A DNA stretch of 31,732 bases, from NCBI GenBank assembly GCA_001460835.1, contig CYKH01001785.1, positions 1-31,732 on the forward strand, read 5' to 3'. Under the pieces are notes generated by a model. The model searched no databases and had not been told where the DNA came from. It saw nothing but the letters and a program-made list of their open reading frames with translations. Each line of letters starts with the position of its first letter. Positions within the stretch are counted from its first letter, which is position 1. Source of the stretch: Bodo saltans. Its lineage: Eukaryota; Euglenozoa; Kinetoplastea; Eubodonida; Bodonidae. Below, one piece after another: positions 15,780-24,263 of the stretch. A program made the translations under genes and the position numbers.

Positions 15780-15800
15780 GTTTTATCTTTGCTTTGTGAG
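15780..15800 (+). promoter_or_regulatory. trans-splice acceptor for the 15817 gene
   Basis: A T-rich tract ends in TTTGTGAG, with AG at 15799-15800, 16 bases before ATG 15817. A second AG at 15809-15810 is also possible. Confidence 0.6.
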
Positions 15801-15816
15801 GCAAATATAGCAAGAT

Positions 15817-17382
15817 ATGCACAGAACGCCTGCGTTGACGTTCCGACGCTACGCAGCCGTTGCATCCTCCACACGAGGAGCAGCCAGGAGCATCTACACC
15901 TCCTCATCAGCTCCATCATCACAACAGAAAGCGGCCCCAAGTGGCTCAACCACCACCGCCACTGCCTCCACCGCTGCTGGTTCTGTCTCCTCGCCCCACG
16001 TGGACATCATCGTCAGCTCAGCGAAGCCGTTTGTGCAACAAATCTTTGCCGCGCCTCATCGAGACGTTTCTCACGTCTCTTTCGGTGATCTTCTAAATCT
16101 GTACGTCGCTGGACGTCAACATGCTGCTGCTGCCGCCAGGGAGGGTAGCAGTGGTGTGTCGCTGCTGAACGAGTTTGACGCGATCATCAACGAGTGGTGC
16201 CTGCGTAGTGTCTTTTCCTCCTCGTGGAGAGAGGTAGATGTGGACGTTGCAGGGATGCTCATGCACCTCGAACATCACAGAGACGTGAAAATGCGACAGG
16301 AGGAGAGCCTACGAAGCAAAGAAGGCGGCGCCACAGCAGACACGAAGAGAACATCGTCGACGCCGTCAGCTAATAAGGATGATGATTCAGCTCACACAAC
16401 TTCACTCACTCTGTTGTCTCAGTGGCCTAACAGCGGTGTTGATGATGGGAATCATCGTCACAGTGTTGTTGAATCATCGTCGTCGGTGCTGACCGCGTCT
16501 TGCTTTATAGGTTCACTGCAATCCTATCATCACCTTCCTCTGCCAGCCGCGTCGACTTCATCGTCATCGTCAGGTGGGGCAGGAAAAAGCACTGCTGCAG
16601 TCGAGTTGGTAAGAGCAAACGGTACGAAGCGTTTGGAGGGTGTCATGGCCAGCATGAGGCGCCGCGAAACCTACCAGCATCACACAAACAACGCAGGAGG
16701 TGGAGCTGCTGCTGCTGCTCCAGCGGACTTGAACAATGTCGGTGGCGGAGGGAAGGACTTCAAAACGCTGTGGGTGCCATTTTCAACGTTATGGGATATC
16801 CGACGCTGTGCGTTTGGCAAAGGAACGGCGCAGCGTAGAAGTCCACATCATCGCCCTGTGTCGCCCCAAGACACGCTCTCGTTAGTTGGGTCTCTGCAAC
16901 TGGTACGACAGGCGTTGCAGCTTCAACACCAGCTTTTGACAGATCCCTCCCGTCATCATGAGATTCAGCTTCGAGTGGTTCCACCAACAGTTGAGTTCGA
17001 CTCAGTCCTGAGGATACTTCGTGGCCGCCGCCCCCAGCAGCAAAGCCAGAAAAAGTTTGGAGCGGAGGAGTTGTGCGAATCGTCGTTGGTTCGGTGGATT
17101 GGAATGAGTCGACTATTTCCAAGCTGTGCATTGGTTGTGGAAGGCGCACTGGAACGGAAAATCGCGTTGGAATTTGGCGACGTGGCAGCGCAGGTTATCA
17201 CCAACGGGCACAAGGAATGTGGCGTGCTGATGGAACACCACCGAGGGCATCAGCATCACGAGAGCGCCGGTGCGACAACATCATCATCGAAGCAGCACCA
17301 GAACGTAGTGACACAGTGCGGCGATTTGTCACAGAAGTTGGCGCGTCGTGAGCAGTTTGTACGAGCGGCACCTCGTTATTAA
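15817..17382 (+). CDS. hypothetical protein, probably mitochondrial
   Basis: I do not recognise this 521-residue protein. The N-terminus MHRTPALTFRRYAAV and the next 25 residues hold Arg, Ser and Ala and no acidic residue, as in a mitochondrial presequence. Ser/Thr/Ala-rich sequence continues to about residue 60. Folded-looking segments are around 65-160 (VSSAKPFVQQIF and LLNEFDAIINEWCLRSVF), 310-325 (FKTLWVPFSTLWDIRR), 350-400 (LVGSLQLVRQALQLQHQLL) and 420-470 (SSLVRWIGMSRLF). They are separated by Ser, Ala, Gly and His-rich loops. Such islands-in-loops structure is common to several genes in this window. No membrane segment or catalytic motif is visible. Organelle location is inferred from the N-terminus only. 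Confidence 0.7.
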   Translation: MHRTPALTFRRYAAVASSTRGAARSIYTSSSAPSSQQKAAPSGSTTTATASTAAGSVSSPHVDIIVSSAKPFVQQIFAAPHRDVSHVSFGDLLNLYVAGRQHAAAAAREGSSGVSLLNEFDAIINEWCLRSVFSSSWREVDVDVAGMLMHLEHHRDVKMRQEESLRSKEGGATADTKRTSSTPSANKDDDSAHTTSLTLLSQWPNSGVDDGNHRHSVVESSSSVLTASCFIGSLQSYHHLPLPAASTSSSSSGGAGKSTAAVELVRANGTKRLEGVMASMRRRETYQHHTNNAGGGAAAAAPADLNNVGGGGKDFKTLWVPFSTLWDIRRCAFGKGTAQRRSPHHRPVSPQDTLSLVGSLQLVRQALQLQHQLLTDPSRHHEIQLRVVPPTVEFDSVLRILRGRRPQQQSQKKFGAEELCESSLVRWIGMSRLFPSCALVVEGALERKIALEFGDVAAQVITNGHKECGVLMEHHRGHQHHESAGATTSSSKQHQNVVTQCGDLSQKLARREQFVRAAPRY

Positions 17383-17623
17383 TGCTCTAACCTTGTGACT
17401 CTACGAGACTTTCCTTGTTTTTGTTTCAACTTCCATTTTCGTTATAAAAAAAACTTTCTTGTGTGTATGTCTTACTGTTGGACAACAATTTTGCTTGCGT
17501 GCATGTTTTGAAACAGTGTCAAGCAGAGGATGATGTAACCGACTCTACACAATACAAACAAGGCGAAACAAAACAAAAGAGGAACTGGAAAAAAGGGTGA
17601 AACCCAACATCGAAACAAACCCA

Positions 17624-17646
17624 CTTCTTTGCTCGAGGGGTTCCAG
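17624..17646 (+). promoter_or_regulatory. trans-splice acceptor for the membrane protein gene
   Basis: A short CT-rich tract at 17624-17634 is followed by AGs at 17636-17637 and 17645-17646. The leader to ATG 17668 is 21-30 bases. Confidence 0.5.
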
Positions 17647-17667
17647 TACTAGCACAAGCTTGTTGCA

Positions 17668-18669
17668 ATGGATATTTTTGTACTGTTTCTGTTAGTACTC
17701 GCCATAGCGTCCCTTGTGCTAACAAGTTTGTCCTACGCGTTGTATCCCATTGCGTCCATCACCCTGACCGCAACGAATCCGCTGGCGCCATCATCATCGT
17801 CGGTTGCCCTGGCGTCCACCATCCACTGGGATCCCTTTTCCCATCGTAATGACGGTGGAAACGGCGATATCAGCTCTCTCGCGGTGCAAGGCACAGATAT
17901 TGGCCTCAGCCAGCTCCCACAGATCTGGCTGACGAATGCGGCAAGAGAGTGTGTACACGACCAACTCCTCTTTGCCGTATTCGTGTCCGCGTTGACAATT
18001 GTGTCTCTTCACACGATAGTAGCACTGCTGTTGTCGTGGAGCACTCCATCCCACGGAGATGTTCAAGATATGAAGAGGCGCCTCGCTAAGTTTGCAGCAG
18101 AAGACGCGTTAGATGCAGCGGCGGCAGTGGGTATGCCGTCAGCACACGACGATGACGATGACGACGGTGCGAGCCCTCGCACCAAGTTTCTCAGAGGGTC
18201 CGATACGAAATTTTTTGTGTCTCAGCACTGCCAGCGCATTGTTGTGGGAACAGGATTGCTGGTGCTAGGAATGTCGTGTGTGTGCTGCGTGTTTGTATTC
18301 GTGACACGAACGTGCATCGAGCGCCAAATGATCAGTTACTTTCGTGAAGAATCTCGTCGAACGCGTTTTCTTTACAGCGCGACGACAACGTCATGGCCAG
18401 CGTTCTTTATGTGTTTTAGTGCAGTTGCCACTTTTTGTTCGCTGGTTGCTGTGGTGCATTGGACTGGTTTTGGACACTGCGGTCCTACTATCTTCTTGAA
18501 CATCGTGGCCGTGGAAAGTGAGGGCTTTGCGCACGCAGCAACGACGGCAACTATGAATCATCTCCAATTAGCGCCTGTCGTGACGTCGCCTTCTAAAAAG
18601 AGGTCTGCCCGCCAAGTGACGCTTATTCCACCGCCACCTCAAATGCACAAAGAGTTGTACAATTTGTAA
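17668..18669 (+). CDS. multi-pass membrane protein of unknown function
   Basis: This 333-residue protein has four hydrophobic segments: about residues 3-30 (FVLFLLVLAIASLVLTSL), 92-120 (LLFAVFVSALTIVSLHTIVALLL), 190-215 (IVVGTGLLVLGMSCVCCVFVF) and 246-272 (AFFMCFSAVATFCSLVAVVHW). The first could be a signal anchor. A loop of about 65 residues with Ser/Thr lies between TM1 and TM2, and a charged loop with six Asp in a row lies between TM2 and TM3. The tail is basic and Pro-rich and ends HKELYNL. Topology of four segments with a large first loop recalls kinetoplastid amastins and tetraspanin-like proteins. I cannot find the amastin signature or a CCG motif, so neither name is given. Confidence 0.75.
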   Translation: MDIFVLFLLVLAIASLVLTSLSYALYPIASITLTATNPLAPSSSSVALASTIHWDPFSHRNDGGNGDISSLAVQGTDIGLSQLPQIWLTNAARECVHDQLLFAVFVSALTIVSLHTIVALLLSWSTPSHGDVQDMKRRLAKFAAEDALDAAAAVGMPSAHDDDDDDGASPRTKFLRGSDTKFFVSQHCQRIVVGTGLLVLGMSCVCCVFVFVTRTCIERQMISYFREESRRTRFLYSATTTSWPAFFMCFSAVATFCSLVAVVHWTGFGHCGPTIFLNIVAVESEGFAHAATTATMNHLQLAPVVTSPSKKRSARQVTLIPPPPQMHKELYNL

Positions 18670-18736
18670 AAAGAGCAAATCAGAACCAGAATTTGGCCTG
18701 TATTATTTCTGTGCATTTATTGCTGCGACTTTGATT

Positions 18737-18760
18737 TACTTTCTCCCTCTCCATAATAAG
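18737..18760 (+). promoter_or_regulatory. trans-splice acceptor for the RabGGTase alpha gene
   Basis: ACTTTCTCCCTCTCC is followed by ATAATAAG with AG at 18759-18760, 35 bases before ATG 18796. Confidence 0.7.
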
Positions 18761-18795
18761 AAAAACAGGCAAATCCTTTCTTCCAACAAAGAAAG

Positions 18796-20076
18796 ATGCA
18801 CGATCAACGCAAAGTGCGCGAAGAGCTCGACGAAAAAGCCCGTCAATTTCAAGAAGAAAAGATTCAACGGTTCCGCACCGTTTACGACACCATTTTTGAA
18901 CACTATCGAAACCATAACTTGAGTCGCGATGTTTTGACACTACTTGACGTCCTACTTGAGATCAGTCCGGAGCAGTACACATTCTTCGGCTACCGCAGGC
19001 GAATCCTAGAGGCATCCTGGATTGCTGCAGAGAAAACAGACAAGAAAGCGGAGAACGCGGCTGTTGATAACGACACGTTATCACCTGGTGACGCCACCAG
19101 CAGTAACGCCACTGATGATGACACTCCTCTCGCGACACTACTCAGAACAAATGACCTTGAGCGAGAATATTTGTTGAACACCGGTGTGATTATGAAAGAC
19201 ATGAAAGTGTATTCCGCTTTTGTCCACCGCCGATGGATTTTTGATCGCATGACACTTGAGCGACGACGTGTGTTGCTCTCAGGCGAGTTGAAAAAGTGTG
19301 AAGCGTTGCTGAAGTTGGATGAGCGCAATTTCCACGCGTGGGGATACCGTCGGTGGGTCACAGAGGAGCTGCGCGCAGCATCAGGTGGTGGTGCTGTTGT
19401 GGGTGCCAGTGAGGAAACACAAACTGCACCGCTGGTTGAAGCACTCTACACCGATGCTGATGAGTGGAAATTTACGGAAGCTAAGATCAATCAGAACTTT
19501 TCAAACTACAGTGGATGGCACAATCGTGGCCTCCTTCTCGATCGTTTGATCGTAGGTGGATCCTCATCATCACCGACTTCGGTACCTGAAAGCGATGATG
19601 CCATTGCCACTCGAATCCAGCATGAGATGGACTTAGCGCTCAAGGCATTTTATTGCGACCCCAACGACCAGTCTGCTTGGCTGTACGGGGAGTTTATTCT
19701 TCGCTCCCTCAAGCAACGCTTGGCAGGTCAACCACCGCAGGGTGGTGGGAGCCAACACGAAGCACTGCGTGCAGTGTATCTCTCGTCCCTTCAGACTATG
19801 GTTGCGTGCTGCGAGGAGCTCGGTGCAGAGTGCGCTCAAGAACGCAATGACAGTGTGCAGCAACAGCAACAACAACAGCAGACCAGTTCTATTCCCCAAG
19901 TGCTGTCAGGGGCATATGTGCTGTGGATGCGCTTGGTAATTGTTCTCCACCATGTCAACAACGAGGTGGTTGAGGTGGTGACGGGCTGGGGATCACCACA
20001 CGCGATTGTTGACGAGTTAACAACGGTTGACCCTCTCCGCGCCGGAATGTACCGTGCGATGGTGGTTGCTGCCTAA
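18796..20076 (+). CDS. RABGGTA: Rab geranylgeranyltransferase (type II) alpha subunit
   Basis: This is the alpha subunit of the enzyme that adds geranylgeranyl groups to C-terminal cysteines of Rab GTPases, acting with a beta subunit and Rab escort protein. The 426 residues show the protein prenyltransferase alpha repeat several times: YTFFGYRRRIL (61-71), YSAFVHRRWIF (139-149), NFHAWGYRRWV (178-188), NYSGWHNRGLLL (237-248) and DQSAWLYGEFIL near 290. The N-terminus MHDQRKVREE with a charged helix behind it matches the 'MHGRxKVR' start of RabGGTase alpha better than farnesyltransferase alpha. Insertions rich in Asp, Ser and Gln (around 80-110 and 355-365) lengthen the loops. No C-terminal LRR domain is visible, as in fungal Bet4. 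The PRA1 gene upstream handles prenylated Rabs, so both steps of Rab membrane targeting are represented here. Confidence 0.85.
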   Translation: MHDQRKVREELDEKARQFQEEKIQRFRTVYDTIFEHYRNHNLSRDVLTLLDVLLEISPEQYTFFGYRRRILEASWIAAEKTDKKAENAAVDNDTLSPGDATSSNATDDDTPLATLLRTNDLEREYLLNTGVIMKDMKVYSAFVHRRWIFDRMTLERRRVLLSGELKKCEALLKLDERNFHAWGYRRWVTEELRAASGGGAVVGASEETQTAPLVEALYTDADEWKFTEAKINQNFSNYSGWHNRGLLLDRLIVGGSSSSPTSVPESDDAIATRIQHEMDLALKAFYCDPNDQSAWLYGEFILRSLKQRLAGQPPQGGGSQHEALRAVYLSSLQTMVACCEELGAECAQERNDSVQQQQQQQQTSSIPQVLSGAYVLWMRLVIVLHHVNNEVVEVVTGWGSPHAIVDELTTVDPLRAGMYRAMVVAA

Positions 20077-20412
20077 TGACGGAGGGGGGCCAGGAGGATG
20101 GTGTGCGGCCTTTTTCCTTCAAAGTATTATCGATGAAGAGCCCCTATTGCAACAATCATGCGCACACCTCTTTTTTCCTGATTGCTTTCTGTTTGCTGCT
20201 TGAAGGCCCCTTCGTTTCTTCTTCGAAACTTGCTGTGCCATTTACCTCGAACTCGGCGATCAATCCCAATTTTTCTTCTCATTTTTCTTTCCCGCAAGGA
20301 ACAGTAGAGATCATTTTCCCCAAAACACTCGAAGAGAAAATCAACTCCAGGATTAGGAAGTGTTGAAAACTTCCAACTCATTATATTGCATAGACCAAAA
20401 AAAAGTCAAAAG
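20077..20412 (+). other. intergenic region before the PROPPIN gene
   Basis: This holds two T-rich stretches, a weak one near 20110-20124 and the strong acceptor at 20270-20298, and the leader of the next gene, which has no ATG. A 96-codon frame starting inside the previous stop codon is open here but runs through the splice tracts and is not considered a gene. Confidence 0.6.
20270..20298 (+). promoter_or_regulatory. trans-splice acceptor for the PROPPIN gene
   Basis: TTTTTCTTCTCATTTTTCTT plus CCCGCAAG gives AG at 20297-20298. The leader to ATG 20413 is 114 bases. Confidence 0.75.
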
Positions 20413-22743
20413 ATGTCACATTGCGTTTGGGGTCAACGAGGCGTACAAGGCTCAGCCAAAGAGTTGTTGTACCCGTCTACTTCGTCAGTTGTGAATCAGA
20501 ACGACGCGTTTACCACCGCTGCCGCCTCATCCGCCGCCTCTGCGGCCGCAACGCCACAAGTCCTCTGCATGTCGTGGAATCACGACGGCAGTTGCTTGGC
20601 CGTTGGCACCGTAGACGGATTTAGGATCTACAGCACTGAGTACGTTTCTGGGAGCGACGCTGCAAAATTTATGAGCCCAGCAGCAGCAGGGATATCATCA
20701 TCATCATCATCATCGACGTCAACATCGTCGCGTGCAAGCGGCAGTGATTTGAACCATCATCGTTTGGTGGAAGTAGCGAACCGAAACGTCCCTGGGGGCG
20801 TCAGGCATATTGCGATCCATGAACAGGGAAGTGTTGTGCTGTTCTCTGGTGCTTCCGCGGCAACGGAAAATATTGTCGTACTGTGGGATGATGCTGCAGG
20901 AGAAGTAGATGGAAGAGGCAACCTGCCGATTCAGCAGCAGCAGCAACAACAACCCCCTCATACACCCAACAGCAATCACGCAGCCTCTGCTGCTGCTGGT
21001 GACGATGATGATGATGGCGAAGAAGAGCGCGGTCCACTCTTCCGTCGAACTCAGACAGATGAAGATGTTCAGAACTCCTGTGTGATTGGCAGACTGGTGC
21101 TTGCTGCCCCCGTTGCTGGTCTTCGGTTACACGATAGACTTGTGGTCGTCGCTGAGCCGTTTCGAGTGCATTTGTACGACACGTACCTTGTGCACCTTGA
21201 CACACTGCTCACCCCGAATCACGGAAAGCGCTCTGCTTCTTTTTCAGAAAAAGGAGACTTGGGCCTTGTGTGGGACAACGGCGCTCAAAGCATCGCGATT
21301 GCTGCCATTACTGGATTCGAAATGATGACAGGCACCCCAACAACAACCGGCTCGATCCATACCTCCCTCATGACGTCCAGCATCGGAAGCAGTAGCAATG
21401 GTGGTGTTGGTGCTGGTGGAACAGGTATTCCAGTCGTCCGTGTTCTCACACTTGGCCCTACAGTCGGGTCCGTCCGATGCTTGCACTACTACTCATCACC
21501 AAGTAACACCTTTGCTGGAGGAAACCGATTGCCGCCCTCATTGTCCACAGCAGCATCAATCCACAGCGGTGGCGCAACAAGTCGCACCCCCACCTCCCTT
21601 GGCTCGTCGGCCATGCCAACGATGTTGTCAGCTGCTGGCGGGAGTCGGTGGCTGGAGAGCAAACTGGTTGGGCCATCTCCGCATTCCCACCGCGTTCAGT
21701 GTTTGGCAATATCCCCTGATGGCACCTTGGGCCTGTCCTGCAGCGTTCAAGGCACTGCCATCAAGCTGATTGACACCAAGCGTGCGGTGCTCCTGAAACA
21801 ATTCACTCGCGGTATCACGACCAGCGTGATTGGATGCCTCACGCTGAGTGTCGATGGAAGGCTCGCGGCGTGCATCGGGAAAAGTGGCACGGTGCACGTG
21901 TTCTCCTGCAATGCCAGCAACAATTCAGCAGGTGCACCTGGTGCCAGTAATGGTCGCTCAGGCAACGGCAGTAGCACCGCAAGTCATGCGAATGTTCGCG
22001 CAGGTTCTGCTGGCAGCAACAACAGTGCAGCAGCAACAGCGGCGCCGGTGGACGGGGGGAGTTTTAGTGGTGGGTTTTCATCCATCTTCAAGACGGTCCT
22101 TCAAGGCGTCGCCCAAGTGGGGGCATTAGACAGCCTGCAGGCATACTTGGGTAGTGACTATGCTCTCACCACGTTCAATCTTAACATTGCCAACGCCGAC
22201 TCTGATGGCCTGCGCCTCAGATCTTCGTTGTCGCCGGCGGACCCAGGCACCACCTCATCATCGGCCGGTAGCAACAACAATAACAAGAATAGCACCAAGG
22301 AAAAACGAAGCGCTATTAGTGAAGCGTTCATTCTCCAAGATGAGGACAACTTGCAACGAGTATTGGATGTGTCGGAGCACAGTGGCTTCGACCCTCTCTT
22401 TACCGCCCTGCAGTTTCGCCCAGGTTTTCACAACCTTCGTTCCTCTTCCTCCGCCAGTGGTGCCACCGCCTCTGCATCATCAGCGGCATCCCCGCCAGCA
22501 GCAGCCTCTGCCTCATCGTCGTTGTGCTACGCAAATTTGTTTTTAGCCTGCGGGAATGTGACCCCAGATGGCTACGGCCTGAAGTCTAAATGTATTCAGG
22601 TTGCTGTACCTCTCCCGTCGTCGCTCTTCTTCAACGGCAGCAACCATCAACAAACACCAATGAGCAGCAGTACACAGAATCCAACCACCATTGAGCCGCC
22701 TTTTGTCACACACACTTCACTTTTCCCGAAAGACTCGCTGTAG
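20413..22743 (+). CDS. PROPPIN (ATG18/WIPI/HSV2-like), FTRG variant
   Basis: This is a seven-bladed WD40-type PROPPIN, the family that binds PI3P and PI(3,5)P2 on autophagic and endosomal membranes. Signature pieces are WNHDGSCLAVGTVDGFRIYS near residue 55, VRHIAIHEQGSVVLF, IVVLWDD, GRLVLAAPVAGLRLHDRLVVV, and VQCLAISPDGTLGLSCSVQG followed by IKLIDTKRAVLLKQFTRG (F464-T-R-G467). The family lipid motif is FRRG or LRRG, whose two arginines serve two lipid sites. Here the first is Thr. After it, VIGCLTLSVDGRLAACIGKSGTVHVF completes the blade as in WIPI proteins. At 776 residues it is much longer than usual, because of Ser, Ala, Gly, Asn and Gln-rich loops. ATG 20413 directly follows an AG; upstream open codons use TTG and were rejected. 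Confidence 0.85.
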   Translation: MSHCVWGQRGVQGSAKELLYPSTSSVVNQNDAFTTAAASSAASAAATPQVLCMSWNHDGSCLAVGTVDGFRIYSTEYVSGSDAAKFMSPAAAGISSSSSSSTSTSSRASGSDLNHHRLVEVANRNVPGGVRHIAIHEQGSVVLFSGASAATENIVVLWDDAAGEVDGRGNLPIQQQQQQQPPHTPNSNHAASAAAGDDDDDGEEERGPLFRRTQTDEDVQNSCVIGRLVLAAPVAGLRLHDRLVVVAEPFRVHLYDTYLVHLDTLLTPNHGKRSASFSEKGDLGLVWDNGAQSIAIAAITGFEMMTGTPTTTGSIHTSLMTSSIGSSSNGGVGAGGTGIPVVRVLTLGPTVGSVRCLHYYSSPSNTFAGGNRLPPSLSTAASIHSGGATSRTPTSLGSSAMPTMLSAAGGSRWLESKLVGPSPHSHRVQCLAISPDGTLGLSCSVQGTAIKLIDTKRAVLLKQFTRGITTSVIGCLTLSVDGRLAACIGKSGTVHVFSCNASNNSAGAPGASNGRSGNGSSTASHANVRAGSAGSNNSAAATAAPVDGGSFSGGFSSIFKTVLQGVAQVGALDSLQAYLGSDYALTTFNLNIANADSDGLRLRSSLSPADPGTTSSSAGSNNNNKNSTKEKRSAISEAFILQDEDNLQRVLDVSEHSGFDPLFTALQFRPGFHNLRSSSSASGATASASSAASPPAAASASSSLCYANLFLACGNVTPDGYGLKSKCIQVAVPLPSSLFFNGSNHQQTPMSSSTQNPTTIEPPFVTHTSLFPKDSL

Positions 22744-22901
22744 AGACGAGAGAGAGAGAGAGTAAAGCCACGAAGCATTTCCTTCATGCACATCCCGTGT
22801 TTTTTCCTTTTCTTGCATCTTTGTGCGGCCATTTGTGCGGTATTATTGCCAATTCTAGACTTCTGTTATTGCGTGGAGTCTTTTTTTCATTGAGTAATTC
22901 G

Positions 22902-22933
22902 CTTATTTCCCTACATTTTTTTAAAAACATCAG
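22902..22933 (+). promoter_or_regulatory. trans-splice acceptor for the dehydrogenase gene
   Basis: The tract CTTATTTCCCTACATTTTTTT is followed by ACATCAG with AG at 22932-22933, ten bases before ATG 22944. Confidence 0.75.
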
Positions 22934-22943
22934 CAATTCTTTA

Positions 22944-23912
22944 ATGTTCTACGTCGACGACTTTTTGTGGGACGTGATTGTCTACATCAGCGGCTGGATC
23001 GGCCTCATCAGCGTCCTGACCTACCTCCTGATGATCGCACTCCAACAACTTTTTGTTCGCCTCCCTCAAGACTTGAAGAGGAAGTACAATTCTCAGTGGG
23101 CTGTGGTCACTGGTGGCAGCAGCGGTATTGGCAAAGCGATCGCTGAGAAGCTCGCTGGCCAAGGTGTTGATGTTGTCCTCGTCGCCCTCGACGATGCTCT
23201 CTTGAAGACGACCTTCGAAGAGCTCCAGCGCCGCTTCCCCGCTCGCAAGTTCCGTAAGGTTGGCGTGAACCTCGGCGCCTACGACGCCTACATGGGTCCC
23301 ATCATCGAAGCCACCTCCGATATTCGCGTCAACTTGGTGTTCAACAACGCCGGTTACATCTGCCCAGGCTTCTTTGCGGAGACTGATTTCGCCAAGATCC
23401 GCGCCAACTTCGAGTGCAACGCGGGATGCTCGTTGGGCATTTCTCACCACTTTGTCCGCCTGATGCTGGAGCGTAAGGAGCGTGGCCTCATCACGTTCAC
23501 CTCGTCTGCGGGCTGCTACCTCCCCGGCCCCACCGCCACCCTGTACAGCTCCACCAAGGCGTTTATGACGAACTTCGCTGTGACTCTTGCCGCTGAGGTC
23601 AAGGACGCCGGCATCGATGTTGTCGTCATTCATCCCTCCCCCGTTGCGTCCAACTTTTACAAGACCACTGGTCCTCAGCTGGACAGCCTCAAGCAGGCCC
23701 AGAAGGCTGGTGTTGGCCCAATGGTGATCGCCAACGAGCTGTTTGCGTCTGCTGGTCGCATTACGGTATGGGATCAAGGCTTGGTTTGCGTGCTGTTCCG
23801 CACAGTGAACAAGGTTCTTGACTGGCAATTCTTTGCTGAAGTCGTGACTCGTCTGGGCCGTGTCAACGGCGACCACCAGAAGCTCGTGAAGGAGTCCAAG
23901 CTGCGCAACTAA
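22944..23912 (+). CDS. membrane-anchored short-chain dehydrogenase/reductase, 17-beta-HSD/ketoacyl-CoA-reductase type
   Basis: This is a 322-residue NAD(P)-dependent oxidoreductase of the SDR superfamily. An N-terminal hydrophobic segment (about residues 10-38) anchors it in a membrane, probably the ER. The Rossmann fold follows: VVTGGSSGIG (nucleotide-binding glycines, 56-63), NNAG, and the catalytic Ser188, Tyr201 and Lys205 (SSAGCYLPG then YSSTK), with the usual 13-residue Ser-Tyr spacing. WAVVTGGSSGIGKAIAEKLA after the anchor resembles microsomal 3-ketoacyl-CoA reductases and 17-beta-HSD12, but the substrate cannot be read from sequence. Codons end in C or G far more than in neighbouring genes, suggesting high expression. 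The same bias keeps a long antisense frame open. ATG 22944 is the first after the acceptor; a GTG upstream would translate the splice tract. Confidence 0.88.
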   Translation: MFYVDDFLWDVIVYISGWIGLISVLTYLLMIALQQLFVRLPQDLKRKYNSQWAVVTGGSSGIGKAIAEKLAGQGVDVVLVALDDALLKTTFEELQRRFPARKFRKVGVNLGAYDAYMGPIIEATSDIRVNLVFNNAGYICPGFFAETDFAKIRANFECNAGCSLGISHHFVRLMLERKERGLITFTSSAGCYLPGPTATLYSSTKAFMTNFAVTLAAEVKDAGIDVVVIHPSPVASNFYKTTGPQLDSLKQAQKAGVGPMVIANELFASAGRITVWDQGLVCVLFRTVNKVLDWQFFAEVVTRLGRVNGDHQKLVKESKLRN

Positions 23913-24133
23913 CGAATGAGATAGTGACTCACACGCTGATGATGTGTGTTGATGAAGAACACCGTTTTTGCTTTTTGTTTGTTTGCGAAGGTTTATCCGA
24001 CGAGATTTCTTCTCTCTATTTGGATAGTTGTGAGCGCAACCCACGGTAAAATTTGTGCTCTGGCGTCCATAGAAAAGTGATCCACTCGTGAAATAAGACA
24101 CTCCAAAACAAATCAAAAAACCCCACAACTACG

Positions 24134-24160
24134 TTCAGAAATTTTTGTTGCATTTCTGAA
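24134..24160 (+). repeat. 9-bp perfect hairpin
   Basis: TTCAGAAAT at 24134-24142 pairs with ATTTCTGAA at 24152-24160 around a 9-nt loop. It is AT-rich and of modest stability, in the middle of the spacer. Confidence 0.6.
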
Positions 24161-24238
24161 GCACATAACGCACCAATTTTTTTCGATTCATTTTTTTGTG
24201 ACACATAAAACGAGGGAGTGAGAGAGTGAAAGCAGGAG

Positions 24239-24256
24239 TTTTTTTTCCTCAAAAAG
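24239..24256 (+). promoter_or_regulatory. trans-splice acceptor for the 24264 gene
   Basis: TTTTTTTTCCTC is followed by AAAAAG with AG at 24255-24256, seven bases before ATG 24264. Confidence 0.7.
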
Positions 24257-24263
24257 AGATAAG

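Larger units (their letters stand above)
15482..15816 (+). other. intergenic region after the epimerase gene
   Basis: This holds the epimerase 3' UTR with a GA-rich stretch near 15553-15572, a strong T tract and AG at 15579-15608, a 42-codon ORF at 15613-15741 directly after it, and the acceptor used for the next gene at 15780-15800. The small ORF is only a candidate. Confidence 0.6.
23913..24263 (+). other. intergenic region before the 24264 gene
   Basis: This holds a perfect 9-bp hairpin at 24134-24160, several T runs, a GA-rich stretch near 24211-24230 and the acceptor at 24239-24256. No gene is visible. Confidence 0.6.

Noticed and set aside
16573-16602. GGAGKST in the 15817 protein as a P-loop
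   Set aside because: The spacing does not fit G-x-x-x-x-G-K-[ST], it lies in a Ser/Gly-rich disordered loop, and no Walker B or other NTPase motif follows.
17668-18669. Amastin or tetraspanin identity for the four-TM protein
   Set aside because: Topology fits roughly, but I could not find the amastin signature in the first loop or a CCG motif, so it is left unnamed.
20076-20366. 96-codon frame overlapping the RabGGTase stop (TAATG), or its shorter form from ATG 20133
   Set aside because: It runs through the pyrimidine tract of the PROPPIN gene, and its hydrophobic residues come from that T-rich DNA. Overlapping stop-start coupling is not expected in a trans-splicing eukaryote.
22941-24128. 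395-codon antisense frame over the dehydrogenase gene
   Set aside because: It mirrors a strongly codon-biased + strand gene with a full SDR motif set, extends into a T-rich spacer, and shows no recognisable motif. All other genes run on the + strand.
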